Shown: piece after piece, positions 50,957 through 59,042 of the stretch
How the letters are laid out: every line of letters starts with the position of its first letter
How positions within the stretch are numbered: position 1 is the stretch's first letter
Assembly (NCBI GenBank): GCA_023664265.1
Contig: JAMPFV010000001.1
Span: forward strand, 119,392 to 183,391
Direction of reading: 5' to 3'
Source: Roseburia sp.
Lineage (GTDB): Bacteria > Bacillota > Clostridia > Lachnospirales > Lachnospiraceae
Length of the DNA stretch: 64,000 bases
Made by a program: the position numbers and the translations under genes
Notes under the pieces: generated by a model
Told to the model about the DNA's origin: nothing
The model's input: the letters and a program-made list of their open reading frames with translations, nothing else
Database searches by the model: none

Positions 50957-51061
50957 AAAATGCACCTCCGTGTCCTTGTGAATTGATATAGTTCCGATTC
51001 CTGTCCTTCTGTAAATTATTACCATTTCCACTAATAAATATAGTCCATTTGCAGAAAACTG

Positions 51062-52906
51062 TCAATCTCGACCACTCCCTGCGGGCAAATAAATATCACA
51101 GTAGATTTCCTTCCTGCGCTCGTCGAGCGCGCGCTGTATCTGCTCCCGCACCTCGTCCACATGGAACAAATCGCAGACATAGCCGCTGTAGCGGCTGTCC
51201 CTCATGCCGTCGAACTCCTCCATCAATTGCGCCAGCGTCTTGCCCTGCCCGTACGGTCTGCCAATATCGTCGGTCGCCGCGTCAATGCTGTCCGCAATGC
51301 TCAAAATATTTACAAAGGGCTTGTTCGCCGTGTGCTTCGCCTTCGGATAGCCGCCCTGCTCATTGTACCACAGATGATGCAGCAGCGCGCAGTCGTGGAC
51401 GCATTCCACCTCACGGCTCATTTTCCCCTGATAAATCTTTGAGAAATTCGTCGGATGCGCCTTGATCACCTCGAACTCGTCATCCGTCAGGTTCCGCGAG
51501 GAATTGGACACATAGTCCAGACAGAAATACTTGCCGATGTCATGGAACAGCGTGCACTTCTCCATCAGCCCGAGCACCTCCTCGGGGTGGTCGCGGCAGT
51601 CCTCCCAGCCGTGTCCCGCCAAGCCGTCAAGATACTGCGGGTCCTGCGCCAATATGTACCGCAGAATAATATCGCAGATTTCCTTTACCATCATCGTGTG
51701 GACATACAGCGCCTTGTTCGCGTAAATCGTCGCGCTCAGCATCGTGTTCATAAACGAGTCGAAGTCCATAATACCGGAGGCTGAGTTTACCAGCATCAGC
51801 ACGCAGTAATTGGTCTGATAGCTGCCCAGATAGGGCTCCATATCCTTCGCCTTGGACAGCACCCGCTCCACGATCTCCGCGCTCCGCTCCAGCACATACG
51901 CGTCGTCATAGCCGCTGCACTTGTACAGATAATCCAGACAATACGCATTCGCCGTAAACAGCGCCGAGCACTGCTCCATGGCATTGTAATCCTCCTGCGG
52001 GCGGGATATTTCCTCAAACTGCCGCAGCAGCTCCTCCATGCTCAGCCGGCCAAGGTGATACTGCGCCTGCACACAGTAAAGGCGGGCAACCACTCTGTCG
52101 GCAATCACGCTCCGCACATTTTCCGCGTCCAGAGCCTCCTGCAGCGCACAGGAAAGCTCCTCGATATAGGGCAGCGCCGCCTCCACGTCGATCAGGGGCG
52201 CCCCGTCGGGTGCAATTCCCCGCTTCTGTGCCTGAGCCGCCCTGCGGCACGCCTCGAGCGTAAAGCCGAGCACATTCTGTCTGCACCGGACATAGTTCTC
52301 CGCCAGAAACGCCTTCCCCGCCTCCCATTGAATGGTCTCAATGCGCTTCTTAATCTCCTTGTACTTGCGCAGGCTGAAGGTCATGTCCCTGCGGTTAATC
52401 ACGCTCAGCAGCCAACTGTTGATCAGGGAGCTCTTCGCCTTATCGGAAAATTTATCAAAATCCGCCATATACCGCTCCGCCATAAGCGGATATTCGCTGC
52501 CCGCGTAATCGTCCAAATGCTCCTTGATAATAATGTCAAAGACAGAGCAGTATTCCAGCATGGCGATGGTGCGCTCCACATCTCCCTGCTCCTGATAGTA
52601 CCGCAGCAGCAGCTTTGAGATACGGAACACGATCGGCGTGTCCTGATGCGCGCCGCCCTGCATAAGGACGTTCAGAAAATCCTTCAGCCGCTGCTGCGCC
52701 TCCGCATCCAGAAGCGCCGGCTCCTTCTCATATTTTACAATGTTCTCCCGTATAATGGCGTTGCACTCCGTCTGTATCCGCTTCTTCTCATGGGATATCT
52801 GAATCAGTCTCCGGATAACGCCTTCTCTTGTCTCTCCCTCGCCGAAGGCCACTCTGTCAGCCTCCCTGTAACGCTCCAGCAGCTCGTTGTACTTTTGGTA
52901 ATCCAT
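51062..52906 (-). CDS. HD-GYP-like domain protein with long helical N-terminal region
   Basis: 614 residues with no membrane segment. The first 400 residues are helical, possibly TPR-like repeats, and are not assigned. The C-terminal third has HD-family motifs: H-T-M-M-V-K, L-F-H-D-I-G-K-Y-F, and L-H-H-L-W-Y-N-E-Q-G-G-Y-P, which resembles the HD-GYP class of c-di-GMP phosphodiesterases. The helical region may be a protein-interaction or sensing module. It is divergent from the membrane protein at 53056. Confidence 0.85.
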   Translation of the reverse strand: MDYQKYNELLERYREADRVAFGEGETREGVIRRLIQISHEKKRIQTECNAIIRENIVKYEKEPALLDAEAQQRLKDFLNVLMQGGAHQDTPIVFRISKLLLRYYQEQGDVERTIAMLEYCSVFDIIIKEHLDDYAGSEYPLMAERYMADFDKFSDKAKSSLINSWLLSVINRRDMTFSLRKYKEIKKRIETIQWEAGKAFLAENYVRCRQNVLGFTLEACRRAAQAQKRGIAPDGAPLIDVEAALPYIEELSCALQEALDAENVRSVIADRVVARLYCVQAQYHLGRLSMEELLRQFEEISRPQEDYNAMEQCSALFTANAYCLDYLYKCSGYDDAYVLERSAEIVERVLSKAKDMEPYLGSYQTNYCVLMLVNSASGIMDFDSFMNTMLSATIYANKALYVHTMMVKEICDIILRYILAQDPQYLDGLAGHGWEDCRDHPEEVLGLMEKCTLFHDIGKYFCLDYVSNSSRNLTDDEFEVIKAHPTNFSKIYQGKMSREVECVHDCALLHHLWYNEQGGYPKAKHTANKPFVNILSIADSIDAATDDIGRPYGQGKTLAQLMEEFDGMRDSRYSGYVCDLFHVDEVREQIQRALDERRKEIYCDIYLPAGSGRD

Positions 52907-52988
52907 TCTGCCCCACTCCGTTTATCTCATCGCTCTGTTCAGTGCCTTTATTATACCCCATTGCACCTGTCAAAATCAAGGCGGCCGC

Positions 52989-53017
52989 TTGCATTCGGTG
53001 ATACTTTATTGTAAAAT
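52989..53017 (+). promoter_or_regulatory. Promoter of the membrane protein at 53056
   Basis: TTGCAT (52989-52994) and TAAAAT (53012-53017) are spaced by 17 bases, followed by GGAGG before the ATG. Confidence 0.65.
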
Positions 53018-53055
53018 AATGCCGTATAAAATTTTCTTACGGAGGTTTTTTTATT

Positions 53056-53532
53056 ATGGACAATGGTGTTTATATTTTTACCGGTATCGTCGCTCTTGTA
53101 ATCGCCGCGGTTGTCGCTCTCCTGGCATTCCTCTTTTTCCGCCGCTTTAAGAAGCTCAACGACCTTTTGAACAGCGCGCTGGATATGACCGGCACCGCGG
53201 AGGGCACCATCAGCAGCCTTACACAGGTGCGCCGCCGCAACCGTTCCTTCCGCTGGACAAACGAGTATCCTGTCATTACATACACGGTGGACGGCAGGCC
53301 TTACAACGTAAATCTGGATTATGCGGAAAAAAGGGCGGGACATTACAGCGTTGGCGGCAGCTATCGTGTCTGCTATAAGCCCTCTGACCCGTCCTGCTGC
53401 ATCGTGGACGAGTTCCGCAAGCCGCTGAGCAGGGTGCGCACTCAGAATCTTGTTATTATGGTGGTTCTCGCGCTGATTACGCTCAACGCTGTTTTCACCG
53501 GAATATCTGCAATACTCGGCGCATTTATCTGA
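53056..53532 (+). CDS. Small two-helix membrane protein (DUF3592-like)
   Basis: 158 residues. One transmembrane helix near each end (about 6-28 and 132-156) flanks an extracytoplasmic or cytoplasmic beta-rich region with W-T-N-E-Y-P-V-I-T-Y-T-V-D-G-R-P-Y and G-G-S-Y-R-V-C-Y-K-P, which resembles DUF3592 proteins. Function is unknown. It precedes the Uma2 gene on the same strand. Confidence 0.75.
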   Translation: MDNGVYIFTGIVALVIAAVVALLAFLFFRRFKKLNDLLNSALDMTGTAEGTISSLTQVRRRNRSFRWTNEYPVITYTVDGRPYNVNLDYAEKRAGHYSVGGSYRVCYKPSDPSCCIVDEFRKPLSRVRTQNLVIMVVLALITLNAVFTGISAILGAFI

Positions 53533-53574
53533 GGAAACGCTGTAAATAGTATAAAAAGAAGGGGGGCAGACTTC

Positions 53575-54132
53575 ATGGCAGTGACACGGGAGAAAGCTTG
53601 CACCATCGAGGATATCTATGCGCTTCCGGATGGTCAGAGAGCGGAATTGATTGACGGCAGAATGTATATGATGGCGCCGCCAAACACAGACCACCAACGG
53701 ATTTCCTATTCCTTGGGCAGGAGAATTTCTGACTATATCGACCAAAAGAACCGAGAATGTGAAGTGTTTCTCGCTCCCTTCGCCGTATTCCTGGATAAAG
53801 ATGAGCACAACTATGTAGAGCCGGATATCTCCGTCATCTGCGATAAGAGCAAGCTGGACGAAAACGGCTGTAACGGGGCGCCGGACTGGATTATTGCGGT
53901 CACCTCCCCTTCCAACCCGCAAAACGATTACGGTATCAAGCTCTTCAAGTACCGCACTGCGGGCGTTCGGGAATACTGGATTGTAAATCCCCGGAAAAAA
54001 ACGGTTATGGTATATGACTTTGAAAACGAGGAAAAGTCAAACCAATACGATTTTGAGGATACTATTTTCTCCTGTATTTATAAAGACCTGAGCATCACGA
54101 TAGCGGATTTGCTCCCAAACGATAAGAGGTAA
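53575..54132 (+). CDS. Uma2-family protein lacking a catalytic glutamate
   Basis: 185 residues with the Uma2/DUF820 PD-(D/E)xK-like fold. E-P-D-I-S-V supplies the P-D pair, and the conserved G-V-R-E-Y-W-I-V-N-P end is present. The family segment V-V-E-V-x-S-P-S reads I-I-A-V-T-S-P-S, so the metal-binding Glu is Ala108 (codon 53896-53898). Nuclease activity is therefore doubtful. Uma2 proteins are of uncertain function and multiply in some bacteria. It ends within a bidirectional terminator. Confidence 0.88.
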   Translation: MAVTREKACTIEDIYALPDGQRAELIDGRMYMMAPPNTDHQRISYSLGRRISDYIDQKNRECEVFLAPFAVFLDKDEHNYVEPDISVICDKSKLDENGCNGAPDWIIAVTSPSNPQNDYGIKLFKYRTAGVREYWIVNPRKKTVMVYDFENEEKSNQYDFEDTIFSCIYKDLSITIADLLPNDKR

Positions 54133-54155
54133 GCCTTCAAGGCTTACCTCTTATC
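54121..54155. terminator. Bidirectional terminator overlapping two stop codons
   Basis: GATAAGAGGTAAGCC, five bases, GGCTTACCTCTTATC is a perfect 15-base stem. The Uma2 stop is in the left arm and the CotH stop in the right arm. Confidence 0.75.
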
Positions 54156-55847
54156 ATATCCTCCCCGTTCGCCAAAGCGATCTCCGAACATGCGGCCGTT
54201 CTCGCTGCCCTTGCCGCCGGCGCCGTCTCCGCCCTGGACGCCCATTGCCGACAGGCTCACTTCGGACGCGTCAATCAGAGCATCCGAACTTTGCTGCGCA
54301 CTCGTCACGGAAGGAATCGATCCGTTCAACTGTCCCTCCACGCTCTCGGCGCGGAGCAGGACAAACAGCTTCAGGTTCTCGACAGCCTCCTGATACTCCT
54401 CATAGCTGTAAAACGCGGTTGCATCCTTCTGCACATAGCCGTCGATCACAGCCCGAATGGCACTCAACGTCTTTTGGAACTGCCCGCTTCCCACGTAGCC
54501 CTCCACAAGCTCCCGCAAATACCGATGATACAGCTCTTGGTATTCGGAGACCTCCATCAGCTTACTGAACATCGGACGGGAGGACTCCATCTCGCCGCCC
54601 ATGGGCGTATCAATCGCACTGTTGACCGCATCCGTCGCGTCGGAAGCTTGGAACCCGCCAAAGGCAAGATTCAAATCCCATGGAAGGATAGTCACTTGTC
54701 CGTCCTGCTCATACAGATAATAGTTGTGCTTCAGATTGCTGTAATAGCTGTCCATATTGACGATAAACGTCTGAGCGGCAAAATAGCGCAGGCACGCGTC
54801 CACATCAAAAGACTCCTCCAAATTTTCTCCCTCGGACAGATTTTTCAGTGCCTCCACCACCCGCGCCTTGTCCGTCTCCGACGGGTCAAATGCCGCGTTG
54901 TCAAAAATATCAGAATAGCTGTCCGTCGAATCATCCGTGTAGGCCAAGTCCGAGCCACCCGAGGAAGCATCCATGCCGTGGCCCATGCCGCGGTTTGTAT
55001 CGTGGCCCATTCCTTGGCTCATGTCACGGTCTGCACCGTGTATCCCGCCCTGCCCCGGAAATCCGCCCCTGTCCGGCAGGGTTTCCATATCCGACAACGC
55101 TTCACTTGACAGCGCTCCCTGCTCAGGTCTCCCGCCATTTTCAGGCTGTTCTCCCATATCAGGCAGTTCTCCTATGTCTGACCGCCCGCCCTGATTGCGC
55201 ATTCCGCCCATTCCGGTACTCTCCGGCTTATAGAGCTGTCCGGCGTCCGTCCGGTAAACGCGCTCCACAAAGGACTCCTCCATGGCCTCCAGCGCCAGAT
55301 ACAGCCCCCATTCCTCCCCGTTTACCGTGATATGCGCAAAGGTATAGTACGGCACCGCCACGCCGAGATAGCGGAACATGTCATACGCAATATATTCCTT
55401 GAGATAGGTCGCGTCACAGAAAATATTGTTCAGCACCAGCTTATCCAAGCCCTCCAATGTCTGGCCGGAATCATAGTGGTCAAATTCTATCTTAAAGCTG
55501 TAGCGGTCCGATTCCGAGGACGCCACCTGAGACAGGCTGGTGTTCCCCTTTGTCCGGATTGCCACATTCGCATAGGTCTCTCCGTTTATCGTCACATCGC
55601 ATTCCTTGTACTCCTCCGCAAGCGGATTCGCCAGAATGTCCGCCCAATTCTCCTCCGATATCGCGATATCAACCTCCATGACCGCATATTGGTCAAACAG
55701 CTTCTCATAGCTGCACTGCGCGGTGTACGCAAACGCCTCCACCGCCTCAGGCTTCGCCTGCACCAGATACGTGATCATTCCCGTCGCAAGAACTGCCAGC
55801 GCCATGATTCCCGCTATAATCTTGTCAACATATTTATGTGTGCTCAT
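54144..55847 (-). CDS. CotH-kinase family protein
   Basis: 567 residues. An N-terminal membrane helix (about 10-30) precedes a CotH-type kinase domain with N-T-S-L-S-Q, the conserved K-I-E-F-D-H and the metal-binding I-L-P-W-D-L-N-L-A-F-G-G. CotH proteins phosphorylate spore-coat or surface proteins with an atypical kinase fold. A low-complexity insertion (about 205-305) rich in Gly, Met, Asp and Glu with G-M-G-H-type repeats interrupts the domain. It is followed by DUF4956 and VTC genes on the same strand, a cluster seen in other Clostridia. Confidence 0.88.
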   Translation of the reverse strand: MSTHKYVDKIIAGIMALAVLATGMITYLVQAKPEAVEAFAYTAQCSYEKLFDQYAVMEVDIAISEENWADILANPLAEEYKECDVTINGETYANVAIRTKGNTSLSQVASSESDRYSFKIEFDHYDSGQTLEGLDKLVLNNIFCDATYLKEYIAYDMFRYLGVAVPYYTFAHITVNGEEWGLYLALEAMEESFVERVYRTDAGQLYKPESTGMGGMRNQGGRSDIGELPDMGEQPENGGRPEQGALSSEALSDMETLPDRGGFPGQGGIHGADRDMSQGMGHDTNRGMGHGMDASSGGSDLAYTDDSTDSYSDIFDNAAFDPSETDKARVVEALKNLSEGENLEESFDVDACLRYFAAQTFIVNMDSYYSNLKHNYYLYEQDGQVTILPWDLNLAFGGFQASDATDAVNSAIDTPMGGEMESSRPMFSKLMEVSEYQELYHRYLRELVEGYVGSGQFQKTLSAIRAVIDGYVQKDATAFYSYEEYQEAVENLKLFVLLRAESVEGQLNGSIPSVTSAQQSSDALIDASEVSLSAMGVQGGDGAGGKGSENGRMFGDRFGERGGYDKR

Positions 55848-55870
55848 CCGTCCCTCCGTGTTCTTACCGC

Positions 55871-56539
55871 TTATGACATATAGTCCCCGTTATAGCTGAC
55901 CAATACCGCGCTCTGCACCGTCTCCATATCCGCAATCCGATTCACAAACGCGCTTTCCTCTCCCTTGAGGCGCACCTCTACCGTCAGCTCCACGCCGGCC
56001 TTCGTCACACTCTTCGACTTCAACACCTGCTTCTTCACATTCTCCTTCATCACCGACAACACCGTCTGCTCCGCCGCTGCATCGCAGGAAATGATCATAA
56101 TATACGGATGGTCTGTCGGCTTTCTATTGACGAATACAAACAGCACCACACCGATAAACAAAGAGCCGAATACCGCAAGCGGTATCAACCCCGCACCGGT
56201 CACAATTCCTGCGCCAACCGCCCAGAACAGATACGCGATATCCAAAGGCTCCTTGATCGCCGTGCGGAACCGGACGATGGACAGCGCGCCGACCATACCG
56301 AGTGACAGCACGATGTTCGACGTCACCGCCAAAATAACAAGCGTCGTAATCATGGTAAGCGCAATCAGCGATACCCCAAAGCCCGCGGAATACAAGACGC
56401 CGTTAAAGGTCTTCTTGTATGTATAAAAGATAAAAAGCCCCAGCACAAAAGCAATTCCCATTGCGATAATAAAATCCAGCGTCGAAAAGCTTGACGCCTT
56501 CTCCAAAAATGATGATTTAAAAATATCATTAAAAGTCAT
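55871..56539 (-). CDS. DUF4956 membrane protein
   Basis: 222 residues. Four or more hydrophobic helices lie in the first 150 residues and a soluble C-terminal domain follows. S-L-G-M-V-G-A-L-S-I-V-R-F-R-T-A-I-K-E is the family signature. Proteins of this family are regularly encoded next to VTC-type polyphosphate polymerases and CotH proteins, as here. It may serve as the membrane component of a polyphosphate or surface-modifying system (inference). Confidence 0.9.
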   Translation of the reverse strand: MTFNDIFKSSFLEKASSFSTLDFIIAMGIAFVLGLFIFYTYKKTFNGVLYSAGFGVSLIALTMITTLVILAVTSNIVLSLGMVGALSIVRFRTAIKEPLDIAYLFWAVGAGIVTGAGLIPLAVFGSLFIGVVLFVFVNRKPTDHPYIMIISCDAAAEQTVLSVMKENVKKQVLKSKSVTKAGVELTVEVRLKGEESAFVNRIADMETVQSAVLVSYNGDYMS

Positions 56540-56581
56540 AGCTTCCTTCCTCTCTCAACCAAATCACATTTTCCTCTTGCC

Positions 56582-56636
56582 GCCGCGTCCTCCGCGGCTA
56601 TCCTTCTCCCTCTGCCGCGTACCTTCCGCGGCTATC
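56582..56636. repeat. Two tandem hairpins between DUF4956 and VTC genes
   Basis: The motif GCCGCG-(4-6 bases)-CCGCGGC, followed by TATCC, occurs at about 56582-56602 and again at 56614-56636. The second copy overlaps the end of the VTC gene. Each forms a stable stem on the minus-strand transcript. Confidence 0.6.
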
Positions 56637-57300
56637 CGTATACCCTGCAGGCCGCATACTTGCTGTAGGAGCCTGCCTGCCGATTCGCCACGCGCACCGC
56701 CTTTGCGATAAGCTCCGGTAGAAATGCGTCGTATTTCACCTCAAGAATAATGACGCCCGCCTCCGCCGGTATCGTGGCAATCTCCCTGTCGAACAGCGTA
56801 TTGTGATACAGTCCCGTCCGAATATTGCTGTCAAAGGTGATCCTGACATTTCCCGGCAGATATGTGTACGCCACCCTGTCATAGTCCACAATACAGCGCG
56901 GCCGCAGCATCTGATACTGCATCTTCGCGTAAAGCTCCCGAAACAGCGGCTCCTCAGAATCCCGCAGAAATTCCGTCCTGCCGCCGCACAAAGCCTCCAC
57001 CTGCTCCTTCGTCATGGCCGCAGACTCCTTGTCGCAAAGCCCGTGAATCTTGCTCTTCTTCTCCAAGCGGATAAATTCCGCGTCCTCATCATAATAACGG
57101 ATGCGGAATTTCTCCCGATTGCGGACGCCGTCCACCTTTTCCCGCAAAATCTTATCCGAGATATTGTCAAAGTACAGGCTGTGTACCCGATACCGCCCGT
57201 CCTCCCCCGCATGGCAGTCAAAGTCCGCGATATACCGCAGCCTGCCGGCAATCACCAGATAATCCTCGTAGGTAATCCGGTGCTTCAGCTCATGGCGCAT
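56632..57300 (-). CDS. VTC-domain polyphosphate polymerase-like protein
   Basis: 222 residues. The tunnel of basic and acidic residues is visible: E-L-K-H-R near the start, R-I-R-Y-Y-D, R-L-E-K-K-S-K and E-V-K-Y-D. This matches the VTC/CYTH-like domain of bacterial polyphosphate polymerases. It may make polyphosphate from a nucleoside triphosphate at the membrane with its DUF4956 neighbour. ATG at 57300 follows GGAGG by six bases. Confidence 0.9.
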   Translation of the reverse strand: MRHELKHRITYEDYLVIAGRLRYIADFDCHAGEDGRYRVHSLYFDNISDKILREKVDGVRNREKFRIRYYDEDAEFIRLEKKSKIHGLCDKESAAMTKEQVEALCGGRTEFLRDSEEPLFRELYAKMQYQMLRPRCIVDYDRVAYTYLPGNVRITFDSNIRTGLYHNTLFDREIATIPAEAGVIILEVKYDAFLPELIAKAVRVANRQAGSYSKYAACRVYG

Positions 57301-57397
57301 ACCATCCCTCCTCTCAATTTCCATATGCTTATTGTACAGGGGGATTGTGTGCAAATTGTGTACAAAATTTGTAAAAATTGTGTTTTGGCGCCGCGCG

Positions 57398-57426
57398 AAA
57401 AAGGCGGCCTCCTCCGCGGAGCCGCC
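57398..57426 (-). terminator. Terminator after the cupin gene
   Basis: On the minus strand GGCGGC-TCC pairs with GGAGGCCGCC (one bulge), followed by five T. It ends the cupin/ferredoxin operon. Confidence 0.7.
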
Positions 57427-57449
57427 TATCCTGTCATACCATATCCAAG

Positions 57450-57773
57450 TCAAAACGAAACCGTAAGCTGCATCTTAAACCGCTCCTCGCCGTACACCGC
57501 GTGAGGAATATCCTTGGGCATAATCAGCGTCTCCCCCGCGCTCAGCAGAAACACCTGACCGCCCACCGTAAAGCGTCCCGTGCCCTCCAGCACCGTCACC
57601 ATCGCATCCCCGCCCGCCGCGTGGGTGGAGATTTCCTCGCCCTTGTCAAAGGAGAAAACCGTCATGCTCACCGCCTCATTCTGCACCAGCGTCTTACTCA
57701 CCACCTGATGCTCCTGATACGCCACAAGGTTCTTTAACTCCAGCTTCTCCTGCTTCTCAACATTCTTATACAT
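57450..57773 (-). CDS. Cupin-domain protein
   Basis: 107 residues, one small beta-barrel. The cupin motif H-A-A-G-G-D-A (about 50-56) and P-K-D-I-P-H-A (about 86-92) give the histidine pattern. Function is unknown; such small cupins can bind metal or a small ligand. It is the last gene of a three-gene operon with a ferredoxin and a Cys-rich protein, and follows GGAGG. Confidence 0.88.
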   Translation of the reverse strand: MYKNVEKQEKLELKNLVAYQEHQVVSKTLVQNEAVSMTVFSFDKGEEISTHAAGGDAMVTVLEGTGRFTVGGQVFLLSAGETLIMPKDIPHAVYGEERFKMQLTVSF

Positions 57774-57783
57774 ATATGCCTCC

Positions 57784-58437
57784 TTATAAAATATTCCCGT
57801 CGATGGATACCGTGACGACCTCGCACGGGACTGCCTTCCCGCTGCCCGCCACCGCTCTTTTTACCGCCATCTCCAGCCCGCCGCAGCAGGGCACCTCCAT
57901 GCGCAGGACAGTGACGCTTCGGATGTCGTTATTCCTGAGGATCTCCGTAAGCTTCTCCCCGTAATCAACCGCGTCCAGCTTAGGGCAGCCAATCAGCGTA
58001 GTCCTGCCCTTCATGTACTCCTCGTGGATGCCCGCGTAGGCGTAAGCCGTGCAGTCCGCCGCAATCAACAGCTCCGCGTCCTTAAAGTAGGGGGCGCTCA
58101 CGGGTGCAAGCTTTATCTGACAGGGCCATTGCGCGAGCCGCGAAACCGCCGCCTGTGCCGCCGGCTTCTTTTCCTTCTCCGCCTGCGCCGCCGCAGACTT
58201 CCTCTCCTTCGCCGCCAGAACCGCCGCCTCGTCATACGCGGGCGCCTCCCGCTCCTCGAAGGTTATCGCGCCGCACGGACACTCGGGCAGGCAGTCCCCC
58301 AAGCCATCGCAGTAATCCTCGCGGGTCAGCCGCGCCTTTCCGCCCACGATTTCAATCGCCCCCTCGTGGCAGGCCGCGGCGCACGCGCCGCAGCCGCTAC
58401 ATTTCTCCTCGTCAATCCTTATGATTTTCCGTATCAT
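57784..58437 (-). CDS. 4Fe-4S ferredoxin-domain protein with C-terminal extension
   Basis: 217 residues. Two clusters lie near the N-terminus: C-S-G-C-G-A-C-A-A-A-C-H and C-D-G-L-G-D-C-L-P-E-C-P. An Ala/Lys-rich linker (about 78-98) leads to a second domain with C-C-G-G near residue 180 and further cysteines. The second domain recalls Lachnospiraceae ferredoxin proteins of unknown function. It overlaps the previous gene by 26 bases. An electron-transfer role with its Cys-rich neighbour is likely. Confidence 0.88.
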   Translation of the reverse strand: MIRKIIRIDEEKCSGCGACAAACHEGAIEIVGGKARLTREDYCDGLGDCLPECPCGAITFEEREAPAYDEAAVLAAKERKSAAAQAEKEKKPAAQAAVSRLAQWPCQIKLAPVSAPYFKDAELLIAADCTAYAYAGIHEEYMKGRTTLIGCPKLDAVDYGEKLTEILRNNDIRSVTVLRMEVPCCGGLEMAVKRAVAGSGKAVPCEVVTVSIDGNIL

Positions 58438-58921
58438 GCTCCATCTCTCCCATCCTTTTCATCCGTTCCTCCGCCTCTGCCAGAAGCTCGAGAAGCGGCT
58501 CCTTTCCTATATCAAAGCTGATATACGACAGCGCCCTGTAAAAGAACTCATAATCAAACCGCGCCGCCGTTTCAGCCGTCCTGCCGCGGTACAGACATGC
58601 CGCCAGCTCCTCACAGCGCGAGAGCAGCTCCAGCTTCATGTCCCGAATTTCCTCCTCCGCCCCGTAAATGCGCTCCATATCGTAATCCGAGGTGTTCCCG
58701 CAGGGAAAAGCGCAGCTTGCGCAGTTTGGCGCTACGGCATTTTTCTCCGCGTGAATCTCGTCCGTCATCGCGGACATCTCCTCGTCCCCCGCTTCCCCGC
58801 AGACAATCGGAAACGCCAGCGCCTTGATGAGCACGCCGTCCGTATTTGCAGTCTTGGGATTGTTATTGCAGGCCCCGACCAGCCCGATCAGCGCACTGAC
58901 GATTTTGTCCTCTTTCCTCAT
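58412..58921 (-). CDS. Cysteine-containing protein of unknown function in the ferredoxin operon
   Basis: 169 residues, mostly helical. C-A-S-C-A-F-P-C-G-N-T-S-D-Y-D (about 68-82) resembles the four-helix part of hybrid-cluster-type proteins, with further cysteines near the start. I do not assign a family firmly. It heads the operon with the ferredoxin and cupin. Confidence 0.7.
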   Translation of the reverse strand: MRKEDKIVSALIGLVGACNNNPKTANTDGVLIKALAFPIVCGEAGDEEMSAMTDEIHAEKNAVAPNCASCAFPCGNTSDYDMERIYGAEEEIRDMKLELLSRCEELAACLYRGRTAETAARFDYEFFYRALSYISFDIGKEPLLELLAEAEERMKRMGEMEHDTENHKD

Positions 58922-59042
58922 ATTTCAAACAGCTCCCCTCCCCCGTCCCACGGACAGGCAAAAGATTTTCGCATCTGCCATTGCTTCAACGGCTCCGATG
59001 GCTTATACTATGGATAAATACCACACAAAGGAGGACTCTGCC

